Part shown: positions 25,669-37,168 of the stretch, in pieces
How the letters are laid out: every line of letters starts with the position of its first letter
How positions within the stretch are numbered: the first letter of the stretch is position 1
Assembly: GCA_030531005.1 (NCBI GenBank)
Contig: JAUMTW010000001.1
Location: 124,001-188,000, forward strand
Length of the DNA stretch: 64,000 nt
From: Corynebacterium sp.
GTDB lineage: Bacteria > Actinomycetota > Actinomycetes > Mycobacteriales > Mycobacteriaceae
Direction of reading: 5' to 3'
Made by a program: the position numbers and the translations under genes
Notes under the pieces: generated by a model
The model's database searches: none
What the model saw: the letters and a program-made list of their open reading frames with translations, nothing else
What the model was told of the DNA's origin: nothing

Positions 25669-26361
25669 TTACTTTTGCAAGGTGAGCTGGTATTCCAAAG
25701 TACCTGTCTCAGCAACGGTGCTCATAGCAGTGCTTGGCGCTTCGACGTCAAAGTCTGCCCAGGTGATATTCGTGGTGCCTACGGCAACAATTTCATCGCC
25801 GCTGACGGTAGCTTCTAAAGTGAGTACCGTATCTTGGGTAACACCGTGAATGCTAAGTTCACCCGGCACCTCGACGGTGATATTGCCTTCGGTAATGCTA
25901 GCGACATTGACTGGTTTGGTTGCAACGAAGGTGGCGTTTGGATGCTCATCGGTGTGCAGGTAGCTCTTGCGCATATGCTCATCGCGGGTGTCGTCACCGG
26001 AATCAACGGTGGTGAGATCAATGGTTAAGTTCGCCTCAGTGAGTTCACTGTCGGATACCTCGATAGTGCCGGTGATATCAGAGGTGCGCCCAACAACTTC
26101 GATATCTTCTTGGCCCATGTGGTTGATTACACGGTAGCCAGCGAAGGAGTCGGCATCATTGATGTTCCAGGTGCCATTGATGTCAAGATCAGTATCAGCT
26201 GCTGCAGTCGAAGAGAGGCTAGGGGCGCTATATTCGCTGCTGGGCTCATTACTGGACATGTAGCGCGGAACGATGAAGTAGGCAGCGATGGCAGCGATAG
26301 CCAGTAGCGCAATGATGAAAATGAGGACTTTAGGCCAGCGAGAGGCTTTCTTTTCGGTCAT
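25669..26361 (-). CDS. Membrane-anchored YceI-family protein
   Basis: A 230-residue protein with a short cytoplasmic start, one hydrophobic helix (about residues 10-32), a Ser-rich linker and a YceI lipocalin-like domain (GTWNINDADSFAGYRV through to LEYQLTL). YceI domains bind isoprenoid or amphipathic lipids; the ligand here is unknown. The ATG follows GAAGGAG by 7 bases, an excellent start. Convergent with the multicopper oxidase, forming a small envelope-related island. Confidence 0.9.
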   Translation of the reverse strand: MTEKKASRWPKVLIFIIALLAIAAIAAYFIVPRYMSSNEPSSEYSAPSLSSTAAADTDLDINGTWNINDADSFAGYRVINHMGQEDIEVVGRTSDITGTIEVSDSELTEANLTIDLTTVDSGDDTRDEHMRKSYLHTDEHPNATFVATKPVNVASITEGNITVEVPGELSIHGVTQDTVLTLEATVSGDEIVAVGTTNITWADFDVEAPSTAMSTVAETGTLEYQLTLQK

Positions 26362-27154
26362 GGGATTCTCCTTCTTGTGTGTTTCTTCTAATTCTTGGGA
26401 ATGGACTAAACAGAGCCATGCAGAGTGAGTGCATGAGCCGCTTTGCTTTTGTCTTATTGAGCTATCGTTTGCCCATTCGTGAATCGCGATTGTGCATACG
26501 CTGTGATGCTGTACCCATATGGTGGCGGGCAATAATCCAACATCACAGAGCGGTGAGCTGTGCGGCTATTTCTGAAGCCTAGGTCCCCTTCGTTGCATGT
26601 TGTGTCAGGTAGCAGTGGGCTACGTTAACGGTCTGGTGTCGGGGTTTTATGCCGCGACGGCATCAGACTGTAGGAACAATCTGCAATATTGGGTACGAGG
26701 AATAGTCTGATTGATCAGTTGGTGATTTGTCAACTATACCCGAATCGGGCAACTGTATTTTAAAGAATTAGCTGTTGTGTTTATAACTGGTTTCTTGCTG
26801 TTGAAGCCTGGTTTCTGACTATTTGGGCAAGGAGTGAATAAAAATGCTGCTTCCATGCGCACCGGTGAGTTGTAGGTAGAGCACTGTTTTGGAGTTGTGG
26901 AAAGCCTTGATGGTGTGAAATTTTCGGTGCATTGTGCTTGGGCGTTTGGAAATTCTTAGCGATCACTATTGCGCAGTTGAATAGTTGAATTAAATGATGT
27001 GCCTCTTGACGTCGAGTGATCTGGCATGAAGTAAACGACTGGCGAAGTTATAGGCGAGGGATATACCGGAAAGCGAGTGAAAATTTCAAGGCCTCGATCT
27101 GTACCAATTCGATCTTGATCAAGGAGATAGAATCCAAGATAGTTGCTCTCGATT

Positions 27155-27410
27155 ATGTTGGTTGGGAGCGCCTGAATCGCCGGGGCAATAATGTCTTTAT
27201 TGTTCGGAGGTGTTGTTTTTGCACCGGGTAGTTCTCCCAAATGTGTCCCTGAGGCAGCTCGTTCATATGGTGGGCTATAGAGTATTGAGTGGGATTGCAA
27301 TCGTACGCAGTGGTTGCATGATGACTCGCCTCGGGATGAATCAGAATTTGAGTAGTAATGCAGCGGGTTGCGTGCTCATCGCCTGGATGGATAGCGAGTC
27401 TTAAAATCTG
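27155..27410 (+). pseudogene. Decayed reading frame, membrane/secreted protein remnant
   Basis: One frame reads like an N-terminal hydrophobic segment followed by coding sequence: SLLFGGVVFAPGSSP, then SIEWDCNRTQWLHDD. It is broken by in-frame stops at 27173, 27278 and 27353. Protein-like sequence then continues in another frame (NQNLSSNAAGCVLIAWMD) to a stop near 27402. The pattern fits a gene lost through point stops and a frameshift. The family is not recognised. Confidence 0.35.
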
Positions 27411-27473
27411 GTTGAGCCGCTTTGGTTTTGCACTACTGTGCTACTGCTCGGCTGCGCCAAGGACTATGCCCAT

Positions 27474-27503
27474 AACATAGAGGTCTACAACATAGAGGTC
27501 TAC
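27474..27503 (+). repeat. 15-base tandem duplication
   Basis: Two exact adjacent copies of AACATAGAGGTCTAC at 27474-27488 and 27489-27503, inside the decayed region. Confidence 0.95.
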
Positions 27504-27508
27504 TGCAG

Positions 27509-27670
27509 GAGGATGGAGCAGGTGATGCGGTAGCTCGACTTGCTAATGGTATTGGGAAATTTGCCGGTAATTCCGCTGTAGATATTAGAAGCTGATGTGT
27601 GCTGATCCTATCTGATGAAGGCAGTATTGGCTTTGCGGCGGAAACCGATACGTGGCGAAATACTGGTTAA
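27509..27670 (+). pseudogene. Decayed reading frame, C-terminal remnant
   Basis: In a single frame, EDGAGDAVARLANGIG and GNSAVDIRS are followed by a TGA (27593), then CVLILSDEGSIGFAAETD to a TAA at 27668. Continuous protein-like composition across one stop suggests a disabled gene, possibly the same one as the remnant upstream. Confidence 0.35.
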
Positions 27671-27955
27671 GATTTTTCTCCTAGGGGCAACCTCTGGTAG
27701 ATCGCAGTATTCGCCGGGAGGGGGATCGTGCAGTGCGATTTGGAAAACAAAATAGTTCTGGTCCAAATGCGCCTTGTAAGAGAGTTAAGGATCTATCCAC
27801 CGCTGCTGTCACCAGCTTTACTGCTTTTCTTGGGCCTATGGTGAGCCATGTAGATGTGTAGCGCTTGGTCGTGCGCATACCGCAAATATACGGGATGTAT
27901 GCAATATAATTCCCGAGCGGAAAGCTGTTGCAATCTTGAAAGAATGAAAATAAAA

Positions 27956-27994
27956 GCGGGGCTAGAAGGATCATAAAAGACCTTCTAGCCCCGC
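27956..27994 (-). terminator. Terminator of tRNA-Gln
   Basis: A perfect 14-bp stem (GCGGGGCTAGAAGG with CCTTCTAGCCCCGC) over an 11-base loop. Read leftward it is followed by TTTTATTTTC. Confidence 0.9.
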
Positions 27995-28001
27995 AAATTG
28001 C

Positions 28002-28071
28002 TTCCCTGCAAGGACTCGAACCTCGAATGGCGGTACCAAAAACCGCAGTGTTGCCAATTACACCACAGGGA
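28002..28071 (-). tRNA. tRNA-Gln (anticodon UUG)
   Basis: Folds as a cloverleaf. The acceptor TCCCTGT pairs with GCAGGGA and the discriminator is A. The D-arm is TGT/ACA and the anticodon stem GCGGT/ACCGC with loop TTTTGGT gives anticodon TTG. The T-arm is CGAGG TTCGAGT CCTTG. CCA is not encoded. A strong terminator follows directly. Confidence 0.95.
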
Positions 28072-28200
28072 ATTGCTGTGGGGCCTAGTGTAACGCAATA
28101 CAGGGGAAAGCACAATTTTGGGTATTGACGTGCGAGAACCACTCCAATTCTCCCAGTGTTAGAATTGGTCGGTCGCCCATAGGTTTTCTAAGGAGCCATT

Positions 28201-31200
28201 TTGTCTGACCTCCCAATGCTGCAAGGCTTGCTAACTGCGGTGCAAGCCGATCCCAAACTGCAAGGACTGTCTGCTCAAGCACATGAGTCTCACCTGCATA
28301 TCACCGGGGTGACGCAAGCGTGTCCATGGACGCTGGCAACTCTAGGGAAGCAAACCCCAGTATTGGTTGTGGTACCTACTGCACGTTATGCAGAGGATTT
28401 GTCTGCGGAGCTTCGAGCAATTGTCGGAGACCAGGTTGCATATTTTCCAGCTTGGGAAACACTTCCTCATGAACGCTTAAGCCCTGCTGCAGATATTGCT
28501 GGTAAGCGAGCACAAGTATTAGCGCAGCTACGTACTCCTCTCGAAGCAAATGCTGGGCATCGAATGGTAATTACCACAGCGCGTGGCTTTGCTCAGCCAG
28601 TGTTAAAACAAGCGTGGCAGAACTTGGGGTTGCTGCTTTCTTCGGGGCAGGAATATTCCTTTTCGGACCTGCATGCCAACCTCGTGGATTTGGCATATAA
28701 ACACGTCGATTTAGTTGCTAAACCGGGCGAGTTTGCAACGCGTGGTGGGATTGTTGATATTTACCCAACCACGCAAGATTACCCGGTTCGCTTGGAGTTC
28801 TGGGGTGATGAATTACAAGAGATCCGGGAGTTTTCGGTAGCGGATCAGCGCACCTATTCCCAAGGAGGAATGCGGCAAATTACAATTTATCCTGCGCGCG
28901 AATTGCTATTGCATTCGGAAGTGCGGGAGCGGGCTGGTGAACTGGCACAGCAGTTCACTCATAATGCCAATCTATATGAAGTGCTACACAAGATTGCGGA
29001 TGGTATTCCAGTAGAGGGAATGGAATCATTGATGCCCGCACTCGCTCCGGCAGAGTTAGTGGCATTGCCAAGTATGCTTGCTCCGGGCAGTCGGGTAGTG
29101 GTGGTCGATCCAGAGCGCGTTCATACCCGGATCTCGGATTTGCAAGCAACAGATGCAGAATTTTTGGCTGCGAGTTGGGAAGCAGCAGCTTTGGGAGCTG
29201 ACGCGCCTATGGCTGATGAGACTTTAGACCTCAGCAGTGGAAATTTTCGCTCCTTAGCCAGCCTGGAAATTAATGCTGAAAAGCAAGAAGTTGCCTGGTG
29301 GACTTTTAGCCCACCGGGGATGCTGATAGCCGATGAGGCTGATACTCTGCCACTTGATTTCTCCGCTAGTCCGAGTCCCCGCGGAGAGCCGAAGGCAATC
29401 GAGCAGATGATGGAGCAATTACGTTTGCATACGCAGCAAGGCGGTGCGGTGGCTTTTATTGCTCCAGCAGCTGGAACCATCGAACGCATGGCACAAAGGT
29501 TCCGTGAGGAGAGAATCTCTGCAGTCATCGCCGAGCCCGGGCAACAGCCGCAAGCAGGTGTGGTTATGTGCTACCAAGCTTTGAGTTATTCCGGTTTAGT
29601 ATTTCAGCTGCGTGATCCTAGCAATGGGGCCGGAATGCCACTTGTGGTACTCACCGAGACCGACATAACTGGCAACCGGGTAGGCGATATTGCTGGAGCT
29701 AAGCGCTGCCGAGCTAAGCGGCGCAATCGCGTTGATCCATTAGCTCTGCAACCGGGAGACTATGTGGTTCATGAAACTCATGGTATTGGGCGCTTCATAG
29801 AAATGACCGAGCGCACTATCGGCAGTGGGGCTGATGCTACTCGCCGAGAATATGTGGTCTTAGAGTATGCGCCGAGTAAACGCGGCCAACCAGGAGACCG
29901 GTTATATGTGCCCATGGATTCTTTGGATTTGCTTTCGAAATATGTGGGTGGGGAGAAGCCTGGCCTTTCCAAGATGGGCGGCTCGGATTGGAAGAATACC
30001 AAACGCAAAGCGCGCGGTGCGGTACGTGAAATTGCTGCGGAGTTGGTGCAGCTCTATGCCAAGCGCCAAGCAGCTCCAGGCTATGCGTTTCAGCAAGATT
30101 CGCGCTGGCAGCATGAGCTGGAAGATGCCTTTGCCTTCGTAGAAACTGAAGACCAAATGACAGCTATTGAAGCCGTCAAGGAGGACATGGAAAAAACCAT
30201 CCCAATGGATCGGGTTGTGGTTGGCGATGTTGGTTATGGCAAGACTGAAGTTGCAGTCCGTGCCGCCTTTAAAGCGGTACAAGATGGTAAACAGGTAGCG
30301 ATGTTGGTGCCTACCACCTTGTTGGCTCAACAGCATTTAGCCACTTTTAGTGAACGTATGGTGGGTTTTCCTGTCACTATCCGTGGGTTATCCCGCTTCA
30401 GCACGAATCGAGAGGCAAAAGAGACTTTAGCTGGTTTAGCTGATGGCAGTGTGGATATCGTGATCGGTACCCACCGCCTACTGCAAACTGGAGTGCAGTA
30501 TAAGGATTTAGGGCTGGTCATCATTGATGAGGAGCAACGCTTTGGTGTGGAGAACAAAGAGCATATTAAGGCATTGCGCAGCCACATTGATGTCTTAACT
30601 ATGTCTGCAACACCGATTCCGCGCACCTTGGAAATGTCCATGGTGGGCATTCGGGATATGTCCACCATTTTGACGCCGCCGCAGGATCGCCACCCGATTT
30701 TGACTTCTGTGGGCCCGCAGGATGACAAGCAGATTGCTGCTGCGATTCGCCGAGAATTACTACGAGATGGCCAGGTATTCTACATCCATAACCGGGTACG
30801 TGATATTGAAAAATGTGCACAACACGTACGCGAATTGGTGCCAGAGGCGCGCGTGGTAGTAGCACACGGGCAGATGACAGAAGAAATGTTGGAGGCAACG
30901 GTTCAAGGCTTCTGGGATCGCGAATTTGACGTTCTCATCTGTACTACCATCGTGGAAACTGGGCTGGACATCGCTAATGCCAACACCTTGATCGTAGAAG
31001 ATGCCCACCATATGGGCTTGTCCCAGCTGCATCAGTTACGTGGCCGAGTAGGGCGTTCCCGTTCTCGCGGCTATGCATATTTCTTGTATCCGCAAGGGAC
31101 CACGCTCACGGAACAATCCTATGACCGGTTGGCCACGATCGCGCAGAATAATGATTTAGGAGCCGGCATGGCAGTAGCCATGAAGGACCTCGAGATGCGC

Positions 31201-32007
31201 GGGGCTGGTAATGTGCTTGGCGCAGAACAGTCGGGCCATATTGCCGGCGTCGGGTTTGACCTATATGTGCGCTTAGTAGGCGAAGCCGTGGAGACATTCC
31301 GTGCCATGGCTGATGGTAAACCAGTTGATGCTACGAGTGAAAGTAAAGAAGTGCGCATTGATCTTCCTGTCGATGCGCATATTCCCGATAGCTATATCAA
31401 TGCTGAGCGCTTACGTTTGGAGATGTATCGGAAGCTAGCTACTGCCCGTGATGAAGCCCAGTTGCAGGTTGCAGTAGAAGAAATGCAAGACCGCTATGGC
31501 CCGTTGCCGCTGGAAACACAGCGACTTTTGGCGCTTACCCGACTGCGCATCTTGGCTCAAGCTTGCGCGGTAACGGAAATCATTGGGCAGGCGAATCGGA
31601 TGAAGTTGCACCCAGTGGTGCTGAGCGATTCCCAGCAAGTGCGCCTCAAGCGATTGGTGCCGCAGGCAAGTTATCGTCCCGCAGCGCAAGCTATTCATGT
31701 GCCTCTGCCCAAGGCTGGCGCTGGGCGTAGTGCTCAGAATCTGCGGGATATTGAATTATTACAGTGGGTAGCTGACTTTTTGGCGGAGTTCTTCCAAAAA
31801 GATCGAGTCTCTGTGGATGCCCAACCTCTACAGCCTTCTTTGTTACAACCCACTGCAGCCTCAGGGAGGGCTCGTCAAGTGATGTCGCAAACGGGTTCTA
31901 GCTCGAGCGCTGCTAGGCGCCGTAAGGAGCCGGATATTGATGACTTTGATTCTGAGGAGCGCCGGGAGCAACGCCGGAAGAAATACCGCCTCCGGGACAA
32001 ACGCTAA
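28201..32007 (+). CDS. mfd: Transcription-repair coupling factor
   Basis: A 1268-residue SF2 translocase that displaces RNA polymerase stalled at lesions and recruits UvrA. The order is a UvrB-like module, the RNA-polymerase-interacting segment (GDYVVHETHGIGRF, ~residue 520), the motor with Walker A GDVGYGKTEVA (~675) and DEEQRFGV (~775), then the C-terminal regulatory domain and a basic tail. The TTG start is supported by AGGAG five bases upstream; the first ATG is 15 bases further on. mazG follows after about 70 bases. Confidence 0.97.
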   Translation: MSDLPMLQGLLTAVQADPKLQGLSAQAHESHLHITGVTQACPWTLATLGKQTPVLVVVPTARYAEDLSAELRAIVGDQVAYFPAWETLPHERLSPAADIAGKRAQVLAQLRTPLEANAGHRMVITTARGFAQPVLKQAWQNLGLLLSSGQEYSFSDLHANLVDLAYKHVDLVAKPGEFATRGGIVDIYPTTQDYPVRLEFWGDELQEIREFSVADQRTYSQGGMRQITIYPARELLLHSEVRERAGELAQQFTHNANLYEVLHKIADGIPVEGMESLMPALAPAELVALPSMLAPGSRVVVVDPERVHTRISDLQATDAEFLAASWEAAALGADAPMADETLDLSSGNFRSLASLEINAEKQEVAWWTFSPPGMLIADEADTLPLDFSASPSPRGEPKAIEQMMEQLRLHTQQGGAVAFIAPAAGTIERMAQRFREERISAVIAEPGQQPQAGVVMCYQALSYSGLVFQLRDPSNGAGMPLVVLTETDITGNRVGDIAGAKRCRAKRRNRVDPLALQPGDYVVHETHGIGRFIEMTERTIGSGADATRREYVVLEYAPSKRGQPGDRLYVPMDSLDLLSKYVGGEKPGLSKMGGSDWKNTKRKARGAVREIAAELVQLYAKRQAAPGYAFQQDSRWQHELEDAFAFVETEDQMTAIEAVKEDMEKTIPMDRVVVGDVGYGKTEVAVRAAFKAVQDGKQVAMLVPTTLLAQQHLATFSERMVGFPVTIRGLSRFSTNREAKETLAGLADGSVDIVIGTHRLLQTGVQYKDLGLVIIDEEQRFGVENKEHIKALRSHIDVLTMSATPIPRTLEMSMVGIRDMSTILTPPQDRHPILTSVGPQDDKQIAAAIRRELLRDGQVFYIHNRVRDIEKCAQHVRELVPEARVVVAHGQMTEEMLEATVQGFWDREFDVLICTTIVETGLDIANANTLIVEDAHHMGLSQLHQLRGRVGRSRSRGYAYFLYPQGTTLTEQSYDRLATIAQNNDLGAGMAVAMKDLEMRGAGNVLGAEQSGHIAGVGFDLYVRLVGEAVETFRAMADGKPVDATSESKEVRIDLPVDAHIPDSYINAERLRLEMYRKLATARDEAQLQVAVEEMQDRYGPLPLETQRLLALTRLRILAQACAVTEIIGQANRMKLHPVVLSDSQQVRLKRLVPQASYRPAAQAIHVPLPKAGAGRSAQNLRDIELLQWVADFLAEFFQKDRVSVDAQPLQPSLLQPTAASGRARQVMSQTGSSSSAARRRKEPDIDDFDSEERREQRRKKYRLRDKR

Positions 32008-32078
32008 GCGGAGATATGCGAATAATGAGCACCGCTGTTAATGCTAGTAGTGGTGATCAGTAAGTATTGGGGATGTAT

Positions 32079-32786
32079 ATGGTGCAAGAACAGCCGCTGA
32101 GAAAAACAGCAGTCCAGCAAGCGACGGTACATCAGCCGCCAGCGCAACCTTGGGATGCTGCAACCCAGCCCTTAGGGGCCGGGGACAGTATCGTGTTGCT
32201 GGATTCTCGGTGGCCAAGTCAAGTTCCCGTGGAATGGTTAGCGCAGCTTCGAGGGAAAATTGTTTATGATGCATCATTACATGCTGCTGCAGTCGCTCCA
32301 CTCGCAGCATTAATTCCGTCCGCAGAGGGGAAAATTCTAGCGACCACGCAAGATTCGGTGCAGCTGTGGCAACAGCGATATCCCCAAGCTGCAGTGCGAG
32401 AAGTCCCCAGTCGAGCCGATGCGATAGCACAAGCCCAACGCATTATCTCTGCGGCTTGGGAGTTAGGGCAATGGGAACAACAGCAAACACATCACAGCTT
32501 GTTACCGTACCTTTCGGAAGAAGCTGCCGAAGTCGCCCAAGCTATAGAACAAGAAGAAGGTGATGCTCAGCTATGCGCGGAGTTGGGAGACTTGCTGCTG
32601 CAGGTTCTTTTCCACGCAGAGATCGCTCAGCGGCGCGGTGCTTTTGGCTTTAGCGACGTTGCAGCAAGTTTTGTGGCCAAGATGGCTCGGCGTGCGCCCT
32701 ATCTGGTTGATGGCTCAAGGCAGCCAGTGAACGTAGAAGAGCAAGAAGCCCTATGGCAAGCAGCTAAACAGCAAGAAAAGCCCTAG
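32079..32786 (+). CDS. mazG: MazG-family nucleotide pyrophosphohydrolase
   Basis: Hydrolyses (d)NTPs to monophosphates, a house-cleaning or stress function. The C-terminal half carries the metal-binding helices: SEEAAEVAQAIEQEE and AELGDLLLQVLFHAEIA. The N-terminal ~110 residues are a divergent alpha/beta segment also typical of actinobacterial MazG. Starts at 32067 (TTG), 32073 and 32079 are possible; GGGG six bases before 32079 favours that one. Probably co-transcribed with mfd. Confidence 0.88.
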   Translation: MVQEQPLRKTAVQQATVHQPPAQPWDAATQPLGAGDSIVLLDSRWPSQVPVEWLAQLRGKIVYDASLHAAAVAPLAALIPSAEGKILATTQDSVQLWQQRYPQAAVREVPSRADAIAQAQRIISAAWELGQWEQQQTHHSLLPYLSEEAAEVAQAIEQEEGDAQLCAELGDLLLQVLFHAEIAQRRGAFGFSDVAASFVAKMARRAPYLVDGSRQPVNVEEQEALWQAAKQQEKP

Positions 32787-33058
32787 GCTACACCGCTCAT
32801 CTACTTACGGCGGAGGGGCGATAAGATGAAGTGTGAGGAAGGCGAGGCGCGACAAAACTTGGCTCGTCTCATGGCATTATTGCTTCAGCTTTCTTTCCCG
32901 CCGAGAGCGATTCAACTTCAACGCGAGCAGTGCTGTGGATGAATCCTTTTGAGCAGAAGTACCTTGCCTGCATTCAAAATGTACTATGCTGATGACCTAC
33001 CTATTGCCTGGAAGCAAGTGGGTATGCAGGCACAAAATAAGACAATGGGAGGCATTTG

Positions 33059-33850
33059 GTGAAGCGCGCCGGAGCGATAGGATGTGGGGCGGTCTTAGCT
33101 GTCATCCTCATCATTGCCGTCATTGGGTGGTCTTTGACCATGCTGAGTGGGACCACCCCCATGCGGCAACTCGCCCCAATTCCTGACGATGTTCCTCCTG
33201 CCCAGGCCGCAGAAGTACCGAACATTGATCTTGATGCCGGGGGTCGCGTGAGCACTCAACTTGCAGATTGGGCAGCCGAATTAAGCGCGGATACAGGCAT
33301 TAGTCAACAAGCACTTCAAGCCTATGGGCTGGCGGAATTAATGGCAGCACGGCTGTGGCCAACCTGTCATTTAAGTTGGGGGACTCTAGCGGGAATTGGC
33401 TGGGTGGAAACCAGGCATGGTACCTATTCTGGCAGTGCCTTTGATGCGCGCAGTATTGATGAAGAAGGTTATGTGCTTCCCGCAATTATTGGCGTCCCAC
33501 TGGATGGGTCCGCTGGAGTAGCGGAAATTCCGGATACCGATAATGGTGAGCTCGATAACGATACCGAATATGATCGTGCGGTGGGGCCCTTGCAATTCAT
33601 CCCAGAAAGCTGGAAGCGCCTGGGAATGGATGGCAATGGTGATGGGAAAAACGATCCAAATCAAATTGATGATGCCGCCTTGACTGCCGCCCACTTGCTC
33701 TGTGCGGGAGGGGATGAAGTGCGAGATCTCACAACTTCCGAAGGTTGGACGCAAGCCGTGCATTCGTACAATATGTCCAATCAATATCTCATTGATGTGC
33801 GCAATGCGGCAGCTAACTATGCCTTGCGCCAGCCTGCTGGGGCATCCTAA
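33059..33850 (+). CDS. Membrane-anchored lytic murein transglycosylase
   Basis: Cleaves peptidoglycan glycan strands. One N-terminal helix (CGAVLAVILIIAVIGW) anchors a 263-residue protein whose catalytic domain has GIGWVETRHGTYSGS with the catalytic Glu. Also visible are VGPLQFIPESWKRLG and a DGNGDGKNDPNQ loop that looks Ca-binding-like. GTG at 33059 is preferred over TTG at 33056 because GGGAGG lies 6 bases before it. It sits before eno, as in other corynebacteria. Confidence 0.92.
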   Translation: MKRAGAIGCGAVLAVILIIAVIGWSLTMLSGTTPMRQLAPIPDDVPPAQAAEVPNIDLDAGGRVSTQLADWAAELSADTGISQQALQAYGLAELMAARLWPTCHLSWGTLAGIGWVETRHGTYSGSAFDARSIDEEGYVLPAIIGVPLDGSAGVAEIPDTDNGELDNDTEYDRAVGPLQFIPESWKRLGMDGNGDGKNDPNQIDDAALTAAHLLCAGGDEVRDLTTSEGWTQAVHSYNMSNQYLIDVRNAAANYALRQPAGAS

Positions 33851-35621
<1,771 letters not shown>

Positions 35622-35707
35622 AAGTATCCCCAGGTGTCTTACCTGGTAGCAGTGGGAGATCACGCGCATATGAAGCGTGATGTCACTTTCTGCCGTTGAG
35701 TTTTCAG

Positions 35708-35742
35708 AGGTCGATCCGAGGGTTCGGATCGACCTTTGTGTG
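35708..35742 (+). terminator. Terminator of eno
   Basis: A perfect 12-bp stem (AGGTCGATCCGA with TCGGATCGACCT) with a GGGT loop, followed by TTGTGTGTT. A smaller hairpin CCAGGT/ACCTGG lies at 35630-35646, right after the stop. Confidence 0.85.
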
Positions 35743-35858
35743 TTCAGAGGTTCTATGGGTGGGGCTGCGTGCACTGAGTCAGTTGCGCTCCTAGTTACGT
35801 TAGAATCGGTGTGGTTAGTGTTGGAATTGTGAAGCTCTGAGATAAACTGGAAGATCCT

Positions 35859-36380
35859 ATGGTCAGAAGAAAACAGCGCGAGATTCCGGTAGAGAATCGC
35901 ACCATGCGACGCGAGCGCCGCAGCCGTACCAGGCGCCCATTGCGTTTAAAGGACTGGCAGATTGGCGTTTCGCTCGCTGTGCTTATCGCAGTGGTGCTCA
36001 TCGTGCGCGCCCCCTTGGCCAATTACATTGAGCAGCGGGCTGAAATTCAGCGTTTGGAAGCTGAAATTACTGCCCAAAAGCAAGAAAAGATCGAGCTGCA
36101 AGACAAAATTGCGCGTTATAACGATGAGGCCTATATCCGTGAGCAGGCCCGGGCGCGTCTTGGTGTCATTGATCCAGGTGAAATGGCTTTCCGCGTGATA
36201 GACCCAAGCCTCGATGATGCTCCTACTGATGCTGGGCATGAAGAAGAAGACAGAACAGTCGCCGAGCAAAAGTGGTACCAACTGCTATGGGATTCGGTTA
36301 CCAGTGAAGACCCGGAAGAGCCAGAATCAGAAGTTGCACCCGCTCCAACAATGGAGCTGCCCCTGGCTCCGCTGGGATAG
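35859..36380 (+). CDS. ftsB: Cell-division protein FtsB/DivIC
   Basis: A septum-formation protein. It has a basic cytoplasmic start (~30 residues), one membrane helix (IGVSLAVLIAVVLIV), a coiled coil (QRLEAEITAQKQEKIELQDKI, in part) and the family segment YIREQARARLGVIDPGE. An acidic Pro/Glu-rich tail ends the 173-residue protein. GGAAG precedes the ATG. It is the first gene of the block with DUF501 and ppx, although a hairpin follows it. Confidence 0.92.
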   Translation: MVRRKQREIPVENRTMRRERRSRTRRPLRLKDWQIGVSLAVLIAVVLIVRAPLANYIEQRAEIQRLEAEITAQKQEKIELQDKIARYNDEAYIREQARARLGVIDPGEMAFRVIDPSLDDAPTDAGHEEEDRTVAEQKWYQLLWDSVTSEDPEEPESEVAPAPTMELPLAPLG

Positions 36381-36414
36381 TTGATTCTTCGTATATCACA
36401 AGAGATGTATTGCC

Positions 36415-36450
36415 AAGCCCCAGGGCAGATCACGATTGCGCCTGGGGCTT
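36415..36450 (+). terminator. Hairpin after ftsB
   Basis: A 10-bp stem, AAGCCCCAGG/CCTGGGGCTT, over a 16-base loop, followed by CTTG. It could terminate ftsB or attenuate into the next gene. Confidence 0.6.
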
Positions 36451-36616
36451 CTTGCACGCCATAGCAGACTTATGAGTACACTATGTATGACCTTGTATGT
36501 ATTATCACCGTGCGCGCGAATCCTCATTTTTAGATAGCTCGTGCATAAGGCATCCCCGGCGGATTCGATGTCTCGATGCATGCAAAATTTAGTAGATTAA
36601 AGGATGTTCACCAACG

Positions 36617-37165
36617 ATGAGTGTTGCCCAAGCTGACCTCGACATTGTGGCCGATCAACTAGGCCGTGTCCCACGTGGGGTAGTAGCTATTGCCTATCGC
36701 ACCCCAGACGGTGTGCCGGCTGTAGTGGAAACCTCTCCACGTCTGCCTGATGGCACTCCCTTTCCAACCCTGTTCTACTTAACAGATCCGCGCCTAACTT
36801 CTGAAGCTTCTCGCTTAGAAGTTGCCCAAGTCATGGTGTGGATGACCAAGCGCTTAGCTGAAGATGACGAGCTGCAGGCTGACTACCAGCACGCCCATGA
36901 ATATTTCCTTGCCCGTCGGAATGCTATGGAAGATTTGGGCACGGATTTTTCTGGCGGTGGTATGCCAGATCGAGTGAAGTGTCTGCATGTGCTTATTGCC
37001 TATGCTCTTGCTATGGGCCCACATTTTTTCCGCCTAGGCACCGAGGCTGTGGCAATGGCCGCGGATCATGGCAAGCTGAGAGGCACTGCCATTCCTACAG
37101 ATTGGCCAAGTTGTGTTGATCTTGGCATCGATTTGGCACAATTCCCCCACCTCGAGCAGGAGTAA
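36617..37165 (+). CDS. DUF501 family protein
   Basis: A 182-residue cytoplasmic protein of the conserved actinobacterial DUF501 family: an alpha/beta start with GVVAIAYRTPDGVPAVVET and a helical C-terminal half containing MPDRVKCLHVLIAYAL. Function unknown. In this phylum it sits persistently between ftsB and an exopolyphosphatase, as here (gap 3 bases to ppx). AAAGGA lies about 12 bases before the ATG. Confidence 0.93.
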   Translation: MSVAQADLDIVADQLGRVPRGVVAIAYRTPDGVPAVVETSPRLPDGTPFPTLFYLTDPRLTSEASRLEVAQVMVWMTKRLAEDDELQADYQHAHEYFLARRNAMEDLGTDFSGGGMPDRVKCLHVLIAYALAMGPHFFRLGTEAVAMAADHGKLRGTAIPTDWPSCVDLGIDLAQFPHLEQE

Positions 37166-37168
37166 TAG

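Larger units (their letters stand above)
26362..27955. other. 1.6 kb stretch without an intact gene
   Basis: Upstream of YceI, this region carries the YceI promoter, an imperfect hairpin around 26630-26670, a CCCG-AAT-CGGG motif near 26740 and two decayed coding stretches listed separately. AACATAGAGGTCTAC is tandemly duplicated at 27474-27503. No intact reading frame has convincing protein-like content. Confidence 0.5.

Noticed and set aside
27681..28142. 153-codon minus-strand frame
   Set aside because: It runs through the tRNA-Gln gene and its terminator and has no protein-like composition.
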